Positions 40,137-52,045 of a DNA stretch of 64,000 nucleotides are shown piece after piece (the stretch's first letter is position 1; each line of letters starts with the position of its first letter). The stretch comes from Lineus longissimus. Its lineage: Eukaryota; Nemertea; Pilidiophora; Heteronemertea; Lineidae. The position numbers were made by a program, and so were the translations under genes. Under the pieces are notes generated by a model. That model did no database searches. It worked only from the letters and a program-made list of their open reading frames with translations, and was not told the DNA's origin. The DNA is taken from NCBI RefSeq assembly GCF_910592395.1, contig NC_088311.1:14696501-14760500 (forward strand), read 5' to 3'.

Positions 40137-41264
40137 TTGGGGTATCCTAAAAGTGTTCCTTACAGGCTGATTTCTGTCACTTGTGCACAGACAGCCGAGA
40201 AGATGGGTGACTTTCTTCAAAGAATTGCTGCGTTAAATCGTGTGCGGGCTGTTTATCAACCCGGGATAGATCAAAGAGTGGTGGTGAGGCAACCGCGTGG
40301 ACAGTACCGGGACGATATTCATGAACTAAATGACGAAAATTTCCGAAAACGGTACCGGTTCACTAAAGCAGGATTCAATTATGTGCTGAACATTATCGCC
40401 GATGAAATCCCCCCTGCTCAGAATAATCGAGGACACCCGATTCCGCCGGTTATTCAGCTACAAGTGGCCCTACGTTTCTACGCCACGGGAACATTTCAGA
40501 TCGTTTGTGGTGACCTTAACAATGTTTCGCAACCAGCAGCGAGTCGGATAGTTGCCAAAGTATCCCTAGCCATTGCTAGAAAAGCGAGGAATTACATCCG
40601 AATCCCGACTGACAATGATGCCATAATGATGCATCACAAGTTCTTCGAAAAAAACAGCTTTCCACGTGTCTTGGGGTGCATTGATGGAACACATGTACCC
40701 ATCCAGGCTCCAAGTGTGGCGAACAGAGAAATCTACAGATGCCGTAAAGGTTTCATGTCTCTGAACGTGCAGGGAATAGCCGATGCAGACATGAAGTTCA
40801 TTAACATTGTAGCAAGGTGGCCTGGCTCCACGCACGATTCGCGTATTTTGGATAACAGTATGGTTTGTGCCCGTTTTGAAAATGATGAATTTAACGGTCT
40901 GTTACTTGGAGATTCCGGATACCCTTGCAGGTCATTTCTCATGACTCCTTTCCGAAATCCACATGGTCACGCAGAAACCAGTTACAACACTGCACAGAAA
41001 CGCACCCGTAGTGTTGTGGAACGCATGTTTGGAGTTTGGAAACGCCGCTTTCCATGCCTACGAACAGGCGTTCGTGTTAAACTGGACACAGCTATGTTGA
41101 TCATCACTGCAACAGCCGTGTTGCACAACATTGCAGTCGACCTCGCCGAACCCGACTTCGACAGAGATGCTCCGGAGCCAATTGATGAAGAACTCGCTAT
41201 TGAAGGGAATGATTTGCTGGGAAATGCTGTGAGGCAAGCAATCGTCCAGCAGTATTTTCAATAA
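40137..41264 (+). CDS. HARBI1-like DDE transposase, intact
   Basis: 375 residues from the first ATG; the start at 40204 (MGDFLQRIAALNR) is more likely, since the upstream part overlaps the end repeat region. A helix-turn-helix-like region lies at about 125-150 (FQIVCGDLNNVSQPAASRIV). The catalytic residues are Asp in GCIDGTHVPIQAP, Asp in LLGDSGYPCR and Glu in RSVVERMFGVWKRRF. The tail is helical. No stop or shift. It cuts and pastes the element and normally needs the Myb-like partner encoded opposite. Confidence 0.92.
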   Translation: MGYPKSVPYRLISVTCAQTAEKMGDFLQRIAALNRVRAVYQPGIDQRVVVRQPRGQYRDDIHELNDENFRKRYRFTKAGFNYVLNIIADEIPPAQNNRGHPIPPVIQLQVALRFYATGTFQIVCGDLNNVSQPAASRIVAKVSLAIARKARNYIRIPTDNDAIMMHHKFFEKNSFPRVLGCIDGTHVPIQAPSVANREIYRCRKGFMSLNVQGIADADMKFINIVARWPGSTHDSRILDNSMVCARFENDEFNGLLLGDSGYPCRSFLMTPFRNPHGHAETSYNTAQKRTRSVVERMFGVWKRRFPCLRTGVRVKLDTAMLIITATAVLHNIAVDLAEPDFDRDAPEPIDEELAIEGNDLLGNAVRQAIVQQYFQ

Positions 41265-41593
41265 TACTAAGGTGGCAAATGCTACGAAACATGTGAAAGC
41301 TAATCAGTCCCCTGTTCGTATTTCTCGAACATGGTGATAGGCTCTGCACAGGTTCCTCTGTCACCCTGGTAACCTGGATCAATATAGTAGCATCCCTTTC
41401 GTGATGATCCCCCAGACAATTGCCTCCAGACAATTCCCCCTCGAGGACAATTCCACTTATGTTTCCGACCTCCAAATTAGAGGTCAGGGGCATCAGACGG
41501 TGGCGTCAGCACAGGCGTACTGTATAATACCCTTGACTTATATTTTTGAGGTTGGGAACATATAAATAGTGGAATTGACCTCGGGGTTATCCT

Positions 41594-41624
41594 GGGGGGT
41601 GGGGGGGGGGGGGGGGGGGGGGGG
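41594..41624. repeat. G tract
   Basis: Over 25 G residues with one T, in the gap between the two Harbinger genes. Length is unreliable in any assembly. Confidence 0.9.
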
Positions 41625-41725
41625 TTGTCCTAGGAATCGACCAAGGGACTGGTTAGCTTTATTGAAATAACGAACACAAGACTTGATTTTATGCCTGTTT
41701 CGATTTGGGTGCATCTCTTGACAAT

Positions 41726-43222
41726 TTACTCCAACTGTGCAAGTACACGGGAAATCGAAATCGTACTTGAGTCATCTCCATCACGTGAGTTTCTTTGCCG
41801 TTTGATGAGATCTGTCAGCAACGTTTCCTGCAGTTTCCAAACCTTCATGCGCTGTTCGTGTTCGGCAATGCGGCGTTCCTCTTCAGTTTCTTGCATGAAT
41901 ATTTGCTGCTTGTAACGTTTGACCTGTAGCTCATGCTCTATCTGCTGCATGTTCATCACTGACTGATAGGCAGATGCACTGCACGGTGGCTCATCAGGGG
42001 TAGATTTACGCTTGGTTACTTTGGCTGCAGAATCTGACTCACGAATTAGGATTGGTTGGATCGAAGGAGTAGCAGGATCACTTGAAGTTTCAAGATACTG
42101 GGAGTTCGGCAGTTCCGCGGAGGTTGACGGCCTATGAGCTTCATCGAAAAACGAAGCGTCGCTGGGGGATTGCGATGAGCCAACAGCTGCAGTTGGTTTC
42201 ACTCCATGGCGATTCACTGGAAAAAATGTCAAGGCCAATATTATACTGAAAGCATGGAAATGTTATTGATATCAACCCTCATATTTCTGAATTTACTTCA
42301 GGCCAACCAAATTTGTTTTTATACATTTGCACTGGTTTCAATGTAAACCAGTTAACAACAAGACTGAAAGGAATGAAAATCCCCTGGATTGTAAGTCGTC
42401 TTTACAATAACCAGGCATTGTGGAAAGTTTGGGTTGGATTGAGTGACGTGGCCACAATCCTAAAATAGAAATTCAATTGGACATTAAGAAGCCGGACTTG
42501 TATTCCCTGGACATTTATTTCTTTACATCGGCGCATGGTAATTTGTTGATGTGAAAGCAGCTCCATTAAATAAAATAATTAGGATATATTTGGCTTCATT
42601 TAATTCTCTGAGGATAGCCGAACCTTCACTCGTGCATGTAACATAAGCCCAGGGCTAGGCTGTTCATAAAATATGCGAGGGGAGGATGCGGTGTGCATTG
42701 ATGGTGCATGTAGCACTACCAACCTGGGACATGATACCCTACATCATCGTCAACATCATTGTCTAAAGGCTCTATGACGTCGCTACATATCGATGCTACT
42801 GTGTGGGCTGAATCATCGGCTTTGTCCTCTTCTTCCATCACTCCACCACCTGTGCGATGCCTGGCTTTCTTTTCCTTGGAAACGTCTTTTTTGGCCTTAG
42901 CCTTCATATTGTCCAACATTTTTTTTATGGCCTTCATGTCCAAGTTGGAAACATTTTTCTGGCTGTTGTACCGTTTCAAAATTGTCTCCCATGCAGTTTC
43001 TTTCTGTCTCCACACTTTAGAACTGTTTTCCCTCTGTTCAATGATTCCCTTCTCGCTTTCAACCAACTGCAACAGAAGTTGCCTCTCGACATCGGTCGAA
43101 TTTCTTCGTTTCTTCCCTGCTTTTTTAAGTTCATCCATCATGGAGTGCAGCAATGTACTGTACCTCTGGAACAACCACGAATTCACACTGTTAAACTGCC
43201 ACTCAGGCCTATTATCAGTCAA
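41726..43222 (-). CDS. Myb/SANT-like protein of the Harbinger element, two exons
   Basis: Exon 1 (43222-42724) has the Myb/SANT-like trihelix (RRNSTDVERQLLLQLVES, then VWRQKETAWETILKRYNSQ), a basic region and an acidic tail. It ends in a CAG/GTTGGT donor. Exon 2 (42216-41726) begins after a TTTTCCAG acceptor and is helical, ending with RVLAQLE. The first ATG of exon 1 could be 43222 or a later Met. The protein is the second factor needed by PIF/Harbinger elements for DNA binding and nuclear import of the transposase. The splice pair is read from sequence; the transcript is not proven. Confidence 0.8.
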
Positions 43223-43513
43223 CGTGTCCTGCCTGACCTCTGCTCGCAGTGCGTGGCAGGCTATTGTTCAACGCCCGGCAACATGGTTAGGAACACCTTC
43301 AGGTCCACCTGAAGGAAAGTGTACTTTCCTAAAGGAACTCCTCAGGCGAAGTCGTTCCTTTAGGTTCACCTTACGAAAGGAAAAGGATTAGGAAACTTTC
43401 AGAATAGGCCACAAGAAAAGTTCACCTTACGATAGGTTAACCTTAGCAAAGTGGACCTTTGGAAAGGTTCACCTAACCCTATATTTCAGGAGTCTTCTAG
43501 AATACGGGCCAAT

Positions 43514-44569
43514 ATGTTGTTATTGTAGTTATGTACCTTACCGATATCAAGTACCACGCCTGACCATATGATGTACAGGCCAGGTCCATTTATATAATCT
43601 AGTTTTGTACGTGTTTTGGAAACTGTATCCGGGTACCTTCGAATTGAGTTCGGAATATCAGGGTGCTGATCTATCGAATCCCTAAGCAGTTTGTTAAACT
43701 CCTTCTGAGCATCTAATTCTGTACCGGGTGTTCCATCTATCGGTGTTCTAGTCTCTGCTTGTGCTCCAAGAATACAGTAAACATATGCCATGATAGTGTC
43801 ATTCAACCTCTGTATCCCAGGATTACTTAAACCTTTAGATTTTTTAATCATAAACATCTGATATGTTTGAGTAGGTTTCTGGTTTTGAGAAAAAAACACA
43901 TGCTTGTGTTTATAAAGATGATCTTTAATCCATCCTGAACTCCACTTTATCTTATCCATACCAGTATCCCAGTCTTTACTGAACATTGGCTGTGTTCTAT
44001 TTTCATAAACCTGGTGTAACAAGTAATTAATTTAGCATCAATAAGGTAAAACCCTGGATCCTTTATCAATGGTATGTAGAGTGGCTCACTCTAACCCTGC
44101 CAACCACCATTTACATTAAATACTGAGAAATCATACTGGTCCTTTAAACCGAACTCACTCAATAGCTCTCCAAGTTTCTTGCGGTTGATGTTGTTATTAC
44201 CCTCATTGAAACTACCTTTACCTGGTACTGGTATCTCTAGATTTCTAAGTATCTTTAACATTTGATAGTAAGCATGAAACCTGTAAATTGACCTAATCAA
44301 ATGATCACTGTGGTTCAAATGGTTTTCTATTGAAATCCCACAACCAGTTGTAGCAAACCATACAGCTGTGTTAAACTGGTTCTGGTAGTTCAATAGCGGT
44401 TGCTTCTGCATCCTCAAACAGTCTTCCCTGTTCTTTAAATTAAAAGTCCTGGAACTATGTCGGTTTCCTGCACCCTAAAGAAGGTATTAGTGTTAACACT
44501 TATTTGTAAATTAAAGCAATCGTATGTGAAATTAGTATATTGCTTCTTAGGAATAGGATAGTACTTCAT
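43514..44569 (-). pseudogene. N-terminal part of the 4470-gene homologue (Polinton 2)
   Basis: Starts at 44569 and shows the same order of motifs as the Polinton 1 protein (NYQNQFNTAVWFATTGCGIS, then GTPGTELDAQKEFNKLLRDS) in two frames with shifts near 44430 and 44060. It ends at the Harbinger boundary. Confidence 0.82.
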
Positions 44570-45028
44570 CCTTGTATTTATTGAACTTAAAATACAACAG
44601 AAAACCGTTTTACAATTGTTTCCTGGGGTTGAACTTTAGGCATGAGTCATGGCAAAACACATTGTTTTCCCCGGATTCCGGCTGGTTATTCCTGCCAATC
44701 CTGGATTGCATTATTGGATTACTCCCATATTCTCACGCTTGGTCGGGAACAATGGACGATTTTGAGGGAAGATAGAATAAAAATCCGAATCGGGATCAAG
44801 GGCTCTAGAAACGTAACGCGGTGTCTAACTTTCCTGGATTCATAGTAATGTTAGTGGTTCACTTAAATAATGAGTTGTTCTGCTAACCATTTGCAATTGT
44901 TAATATTAACGTATACGAATATGACACAATCACACTAAAAACAAAATGGTTAAAATCAACTATAATATGGTCATATTCAACCATATCTTGACCTATAGTT
45001 CGATTAAGGACAACAACCCAGTAGTTAA
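44570..45028. other. Non-coding; start of a GGTTA/AACCAT-rich stretch
   Basis: No gene. Words such as AAAATGGTTA and AACCATT recur here and again at 45480-45840, on both sides of the next element, as if that element inserted into one repeat-rich unit. Confidence 0.45.
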
Positions 45029-45468
45029 AGGCCGTAGCACACTAGCCGCCAACTTTGGCGACAAGAAGCGTTCGGCTGACGCCTCTCGACGCCAAAGTTG
45101 GCGGCCAGTGGATCCCGGTCAGAGCACACCTGCCAAGAATTGGCGTCCAGTAGCGTCTTTTCCGCCACTTTAGGCTGCCATTTTGAAATCATATGACATC
45201 AAGACGCAAGCAGAGTGCCCATAGCCTCGCCGCCGACGCCAAGTCAGGCTGCCATCCGTAGCACACCTGGCTTCTTCTTGCGTTTAAGCGCGGCGACACG
45301 CGTCAAAAATCAAACATGTTAGATATTTGACATTTAGTCGCAGCAAGTGGCGTCAAGTCGCGTTCGCCGACTCCGTTCGTAGCAGACTAGAGATTTTTCA
45401 GGCGTTCAGGACTCTTGCGGCAAAAAACGCCTGTGAACGCCGAAAGTGGTGGCTAGTGTGCTGCAGGC
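45029..45468. mobile_element. Foldback/MITE, about 440 bp, TTAA flanks
   Basis: Ends contain GTAGCACACTAGCCGCCA on the left and its imperfect complement on the right. TTAA lies at 45025-45028 and 45469-45472. The inner GCC/GGC-rich motifs repeat several times. TTAA would suit a piggyBac-type transposase. Confidence 0.7.
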
Positions 45469-45472
45469 TTAA

Positions 45473-46300
45473 CATAGCGACAAACACATGGTTGACATGT
45501 CAACAATATCGCAATGGTTAATCTAACCATTTCAAATGGTAACTTTGGCTAATCCGAATAATTAATCCTAGCCAATCGTACTGTTTACTTTCCAATGATA
45601 TTAATTGGCCTTTTAACTGTTGTTGTTGTTGCTGTTTCAATACATCTACTGGTTGTTTTAACTAAGTGGCATTGTTGACAGTGCCAACACATTTAGTGGT
45701 TGTTTTAACCATTTTGTATTGCTGAAGTTTCGACCAGTCCAATAGTTGTTTTAACTGTATAAAATGGTCTTTAGTCTAACCACATAATTGGTTGTAAGCA
45801 AATTGTCAAAACGCCAACAATATAAATTGTTATCCTTGCCATCTCCATTTCCTGCAGAAGTGATCTTACCCATCTAGTCATTTGAACAAATTGCTGTTCC
45901 CTCTAAGTATCCTTTGCATTTGTCACGAGGCTGCAGTGCGTTGCCACAACAGTTTCTAGCATAGTGTTGGATGGTGTTATGTTCAAAAACTCAATCTTCG
46001 ACTATGATTTTTAGATGTACAAACAAGAACAAGTACAACGTCGTATCGTTTTCTTTTTTAGTTTTATTACTCGACGTTTTTGAGAGGTAAACTTGTTTCA
46101 AGCAATATACATTTTCCAATGTAACACTCTTTTAATTGCAATGACTATATTCAAAAACAATTCAGTTAAATCGAGACTCTAACTACGCCTAATTACAAAG
46201 ATTACAGGAGATTAGCATGCTGATACTTATTAGTTTTTAAATGTCATCCTATAAAGATACAAATTAAGGTAGTGTGTAGAGAGTAATTGCCTTGTATGTA
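45473..46300. other. Non-coding, TGGTTGTTTTAAC-rich
   Basis: No gene. Near-repeats of TGGTTGTTTTAACTA occur at about 45650, 45695 and 45740. No function can be named. Confidence 0.45.
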
Positions 46301-47086
46301 CAGTCCTACCAGAGAGTAAATGTCCACCGTTTTTAAAAATTATCACAGAGATAGAATAAGATAATTGAATGCGGTTTCAGCAGAGAATGGTTTATCTAGT
46401 TGGTCATGTAACTGTTGTATTTGGGCCCAGCTAATCCTGTATCTTCATTATGTAACAGGCAATTTTTAAAATGTCCAAAAGTGCCTTTTTATTTTATTCC
46501 ATTTTCTTTCTTTTCCACGATGTATGGGTGAACTATGATGCAACAAAGGGTTTTTTCTTTCATTACTAAAAAATTCCTGCTTAATTCTTCATTTCGAAGA
46601 TTTGTTTTTGCTCGCTACAGGTGATTGTCTTTTTCAGACAACTGGTGACCTTTGAGAATACCCTTCATGGTCAGCAATGCAGTCAGTCAGGGTCTTCAAT
46701 GGCCAACTCGGCTCATACATGAAGGATTGGGGGTCTTTATCAAAGGTAATGGAAGAGATTCAACAAATAACATGAAAAAAATCCGAAGCAAAAATGTGCA
46801 TTTGTCATGACTATCGAACACATATATAGAATTGCAAGTGCCAAAAAATGATGGTCATAAAGCAAGATTCATGGGCTCATGTGAATTTTTGAAACGACAC
46901 AGGAAAAAAAGGGACTTTTTTGAAATTTTGTTACATAATAAAGGGATGGAATTAGGTGCATCCCAGTACAACAGATATATGATCAACTAAATATGCCATA
47001 CTTTGCTGAAAACCGCATTCAAAAATCTTATTTTATCTCTGTTATATTTAAAAAAAACGATGGACATTTACTTTCTCGTAGGACTG
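46301..47086. mobile_element. Tc1/mariner-type MITE, 786 bp
   Basis: Inverted ends of about 85 bp start CAGTCCTACCAGAGAG; TA flanks at 46299-46300 and 47087-47088. No transposase inside. Confidence 0.8.
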
Positions 47087-47474
47087 TACATGCAAATAGT
47101 ATGTACAGTTATATGAAGTGTTTATTAATACCACACAACGTACACACCTAAACCAGTGTTCATATGCAACTCCAATGAACCCCAATCACTGCTTTGGAGT
47201 GTACGCATAACTAAACTAATGCTTTGCCTCTAATGATGAATAACTAAAATAATACACAAACGTGATTGCTGGAGCCCCGGTTCTGACTGAAGTTATGGCT
47301 CCAGCTTTTCTGTTCAATATGTGTAATATCAAGTACTAGATCAGATTATTTAATCCATACTTGATAATATCAAGATGAAATTCCCGTAGTCTTGATAATG
47401 AATAGTCCATTATCATTCAATTTTGAGATGTCATTTACACATCACCGAATTAGTTCATGAGCCATGCGTCCTTA

Positions 47475-47700
47475 AGGGCTGACTGTAGGTACCGCCATTT
47501 TGGCTAGAACTTGAAATCATAAAGCAATTAGAACTCTTTCAAAACGTAGTGAATGCTAATTTCAAGGGCGGGAGTCCGTTCTCTGTTTTCCAGAGAACAG
47601 CCTCCCATGATTTAAATAAGCATTCAAATCATTTGAAAGGTGTTCTAATTATTTAGGATTTGGAGGTCTAACCAAAATGGCGGGACGTATGGTCAACCCT
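47475..47700. repeat. Palindromic foldback element, 226 bp
   Basis: Two arms of about 110 bp meet at a small loop near 47586 (GTTCTCTG and CAGAGAAC). Ends AGGGCTGAC and GTCAACCCT. Arms have diverged by many small changes. Confidence 0.8.
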
Positions 47701-47859
47701 TCCGACATGATTCAGCTTTCTTAACAGTCTGTAAGAGTCCCCCAACTGCTCTTTGCTCCTTCACGGTGCAAGTGACATAAGGTAATCCAACTGAGAAAAT
47801 AGAGAGTTAGAGATCTGCAACTTATAGCAAAACTTATATGCAACATTCTGTTCTTTTCT

Positions 47860-48500
47860 TTGCTGGACAGGCTTACCTCAGGCTCACCTTAATAACTTGA
47901 AGATAGTGATTTAAAGATGTGGACAAAATATCAGGAAAATATAACAATTTGAAAATATCATGACCAACCGAACTGTCTCATTCATCCAATAATTCATCGC
48001 AAACTAAAGTTAAATTATTCTATGATCAATTCTAAGAGATCCTGCCCAAAAAAATCTTAAACACTCCTTTCCTTTTGAAAATATCATGAGTTATCGTGAA
48101 TTTCATGTGGCCTCTCCAGCTAATTTTTCAAATTATGAACTCCCCTAGGAGAACAAATCAGATATTAAGCTGGAGTCATCTTGTTTAATTTATGAGAGCC
48201 TGATATATCATCAAAATTTCGTCCAAATTGTGAAACTTTCGCAAATATCAAAGTTTTGATAATTTGTCATATCACGAAGCGGAAGTGAGATTTTCCGAAT
48301 TTCTTTCTTCAGGAATTTTTATAAACATCCATAGAGTGACTTGACATCATTTTGGGACGAATTATTTGAAGTATCAAAAACGTCTTTTTTATGATATTTT
48401 CAAATTATGATGTTTTCGTGATATTTTATCCAAACCTTTAAATTGCTGCGCACAACATTCAAAAGTCACTAGGTAAAGCTTAAGGTGGGGCAGTCTGGTT
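47860..48500. mobile_element. MITE with long imperfect inverted ends
   Basis: Ends share AAAATATC and TTTGAAAATATCAT words and a GGCTTACCT/AGGTAAAGC pair. The A/T-rich middle has no gene. Confidence 0.65.
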
Positions 48501-49183
48501 TTTTAGGTGGCAGAGAATAGGAAATATCTTAACTTTGTGGGGTGTTCTAATAATTATTGCTTTCACACTACTGTATTAATAATTTTTGCAAAATACGTCC
48601 TCAAATATATGGTACTGATTTTTCCTCCTCTTAAGTTGTACATAAGTCGAATCTTCCAGCCTCAGTTAAAATGCCCTGGCTAGGACGGCTGTTCACTCAG
48701 ATAAGACGGCTGCTACAAATAAGGTAACTATTTTAGCTCACATCTAATTACAACCGTCCACGAGAACAACAGACGGAGAAAAAAGCCTGTTTCGGGTCCT
48801 TTTTTGCGTTCAATCCGTCAACTTCTTATACGCAAATCTTAGCTGACTACGAAACTCATGACAAGAGTTATTCATACTTCTATGTTGTCATCGTCATCGA
48901 TTAGCGCCGAGTCTATCACATAATCGTGTTTCTGTACGCGGACACCAACAAATACAAGGCAATACGATTTTTAGTGATATGAAACGATCGCGAACTGCCA
49001 CCAAAAACATGCTTTTTCTATTGTTTATTCCACTCTGATTTCAAAATTAAACACATCAGATTTGATGCGGGATTTAAATTCACACATTAAGGGTGTTATC
49101 TTTTTCGACACAAGTAGGATTCTGGTAGCAAAAAATGAGTTTGATCAACTATATGCCTTCAAAATGTAGCTCATTAGTAAATA
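48501..49183. other. Non-coding
   Basis: No gene and no repeat recognised. Confidence 0.4.
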
Positions 49184-49747
49184 CAGGGTGGTCCAGAAAC
49201 AACGCAACCGGATACTTCCACTACCAGGAGGTTAAACCATTGACATCAGTGGATGGGGAATCTTTCTAGGGAGAGGAATGATATCAATATCGCCCACTTT
49301 GGTTCAGCAGTTTTTGTTTTAGAGCCTATTTTGCGAAGCACAGACAGGCTTCATTCGCGCATAGGAAACATCGAACGGTGCCGGTAGATTGAACTTAGTA
49401 AGTGGGTGGATTAAATGTTAGGTAATAATACTGACATGAGATAATGTCGACAAGGTTCCTAGTGACCATTTGCAACTGAGTAAAGGTCGTGTTGGCATGG
49501 CCGGGCCTTAGCACACCACCGAGATATTTGTAGCCTACAACAGAAGTGTTCTGTTTTTCTGCATGAACCTGGCCAAAGAACTCCAACCTTGCTTCACAAA
49601 AATATATCTAAAACAAAAATTACTGAACAGAATTGGTCGGTCTTGGTATCATTATTCTTTCAGAAAGATTCCCTATCCACTGGTGTCAATAGTTTTAACC
49701 CCTTTGTAGTTGAAGTATCCGGTTGCGGTTTTTTTTGGTCCACCCTG
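49184..49747. mobile_element. mariner-type MITE, 564 bp
   Basis: Ends start CAGGGTGGTCCA; TA flanks at 49182-49183 and 49748-49749. The terminal 80 bp are inverted, with GCAACCGGATACTTC readable at both ends. No transposase frame. Confidence 0.85.
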
Positions 49748-49749
49748 TA

Positions 49750-50713
49750 TAGGGTCTGGCGTATACATGGACCTGTGTATCTGTTGATTAATCGAAATCA
49801 CAAAGGCGAAGCCGGTGACGTCATCACTATCGGCCGATTTCGTCTGGGACCGGAGGGTAGAGTCGGAGTGACACTTGGTATTACACCATATTTAAAATGA
49901 ACATGTCGTGTTGGATTTCCTATCCCCTGATTGACGATTAAAGTCTCTTAGTCATGCTAGTTCTGTTAATTTATTTTGAAAATATTTTATTTGAAAACAA
50001 TTCGCCAAATTGTCGCCCGTTTGTATGGCGAGCTGTAAGTGGCCCCAAGGCACTGGTGGAATTGCATCCGCATTCATGTTACATTTCCTATACGAATAAG
50101 TCGTCACATAAGTTGGGGTTTTCTCAAGTTATTTTTCCATACGTTTCAACGTACGCGGATGATCTGATGACAAGGGTAACATATGGCCATCTAACTAGGG
50201 AACGTGGCTTTTTCTCTTCGACTATCCTAGGCAATGGACACACATCAGGGACGCGGGTAACTTCTAAGGTAAATTCTAATTTCTGATTAATCTTCATCTT
50301 GTGATGCTGAATGATAAATTGTTGGGATCTAGTCGTGAAATTCATGCTCCCGTTCCTAATATGGCCCCATAGCCAACGTAGGTCATATCCCGTCTACTCT
50401 GCTGTCTTCCCTAAGGTGTAACTGGTGTTCTTCATTTTATCGATATTTCCCAAGATTGTAATTTGTCATAAGAATACATTTGAAACCTATATCAAACCTT
50501 TGAGTTGGTTCTTTCAGATCTCTCTGTTGAACGACTGGCAGTCCCTACTGTATATAAACAGCAAGGTCAATATCTACAATCTCTGGAGGAGCGAACTTAC
50601 GTCAACCTGGGTAACAACTGATCGCGCTGATTTTTTACATTCCATTTTAAATTAAATTACCTACTGTTACATTAAACTTGAGGATAGAATTCGACCACGT
50701 TTAATGTGCAGAA
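49750..50713. other. No gene recognised
   Basis: Several open frames of 60-110 codons occur, but none shows a domain, codon pattern or splice context I can support. Confidence 0.4.
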
Positions 50714-51393
50714 GTGCCCATAAAACCAGATAAGTCGTAATTCATGACACGCGCGCACCGCCTGTTGTTAGTTTAACAAACTAATGTAAGATAGATTCCG
50801 AGCCTCGACCAACCCCAATATAGTTATACGCCAAGTGGTTACTACAATCCCGAAACGGACAACTTTAGTTCATATACAATATAACGACAACTACATAGTC
50901 CCACCATGTTCACATATTCTATTCAAATCCCATCCGAATGTCACATCATACAAGAAAATGCCAAGATTGTCGATACAGATTTGTCGTGGGGATTTGATGG
51001 ACAGGCCAGTTTCTGATGATGAAATGTATAGCATGACAACTATCCAGTGAATTTCTTACATGGTGTAATTTAATGACTCCGACGGCATGCCAACCATTCG
51101 TATCAACTTGAAATAGGGTGCAATTGTCATGCTTCTCCGAACCTTGACATCCCAAAAGGAGTCTATAAGGAACACGGTATTAAACTTTAGGTTAAATTTT
51201 CAGGGAGAATCTAATCAGCATATTTGTAAATAACCAGTAATATATATTATTCTTTTAAAGGGGCAAATGATGGCCAAGTTATATTCAATATGAAATACTA
51301 CTGTTTCTCTCTGTCGGTTATTCCTTCCGGAAAATCGGGCACGCCCCACACAGATATGAAGCAGCTTTACCGAACACTCCATGTGTCCATGCC
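50714..51393 (+). repeat. Dispersed repeat, copy 1 (direct to 61679-62454)
   Basis: Shares long blocks such as TTGTTAGTTTAACAAACTAA and CCATCCGAATGTCACATCAT with the second copy 11 kb away. No coding motif; family unknown. Confidence 0.85.
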
Positions 51394-52045
51394 CCAAACT
51401 CGTTGCTTTACCTATACCATTGGCTTAAATTGGAAAAAACGATTTCCAAAAAGGCCACCTATGCCCCCTGGAGCATGTACGGTCGCATGTCGGGACGGTC
51501 GAAATTTGAGGTTAACATAGTGATTACATGCATTAGATTCCCAAACACACCAAATGACCCCTTTCTGCCAAACAGTATCAAAACATATCACCAGGAGGCA
51601 AAAACCTCTGTGAGCTTAGAGGGTACATCCAATCAAAACCCGGGTACTAAATGTGATGCCCCAACGAATAGTCGGCGAATGCCTCCCACCTGCGTCTCCA
51701 GCCGGTGAAGTTACGTACTGTAACCACCCCTTAGGCCAGAACATTTTGTACAGTATTAGGGATCCAGTGTAAACCATAATCTATTTAGAGTAACTTCAGA
51801 GTAGCTTTTTGATGCACATACGATAAACATTTTGTCGTTCTCGCCACAACCATTGGCTTCAAATGGCAAAAATGGGTTTCTAAGCTGTGGCCCCTGGAGG
51901 CCAGAAAGTAGGTCAAATCGCGACAAATGAAAAAAATATGACTGGGCATATTGCCTACCCCTCAAGCTACCATCACAGCAAATTTCGACCAACCAGCTCT
52001 GCAGGTCTTAAGTGTCATCCGCGATCGACATGCTGATCTCTCGTC
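51394..52045. other. Non-coding
   Basis: No gene recognised; possible 3' UTR of the minus-strand exon that ends at 52046. Confidence 0.35.

Larger units (their letters stand above)
39915..43510 (+). mobile_element. PIF/Harbinger element (3,596 bp), apparently intact
   Basis: Ends start GGCCCGTATTCTAGAAGA and mirror it at the right; AAT flanks both sides (39912-39914, 43511-43513). It carries both genes of a full element: a DDE transposase and a Myb/SANT-like protein, reading toward each other. It splits the 4470-gene homologue of Polinton 2. Repeats of TCCTAAAA and AAGGTTCACCT type lie inside the ends and may be transposase sites. Confidence 0.92.
37380..44569 (-). mobile_element. Polinton element 2, rearranged and incomplete
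   Basis: From right to left on the minus strand: a homologue of the 4470 gene (start 44569), split by a Harbinger element, a homologue of the 5842 gene (39526 to 38057), and then a capsid N-terminal fragment (37967-37432). In Polinton 1 the capsid gene is on the opposite strand from these two, with some 13 kb between, so Polinton 2 has a deletion plus inversion or a different gene order. No inverted repeat was found at either end. Confidence 0.85.

Noticed and set aside
49750-50655. Open frames of 75-110 codons as host exons
   Set aside because: No domain, no phase-compatible splice pair and no conserved motif; left as non-coding.
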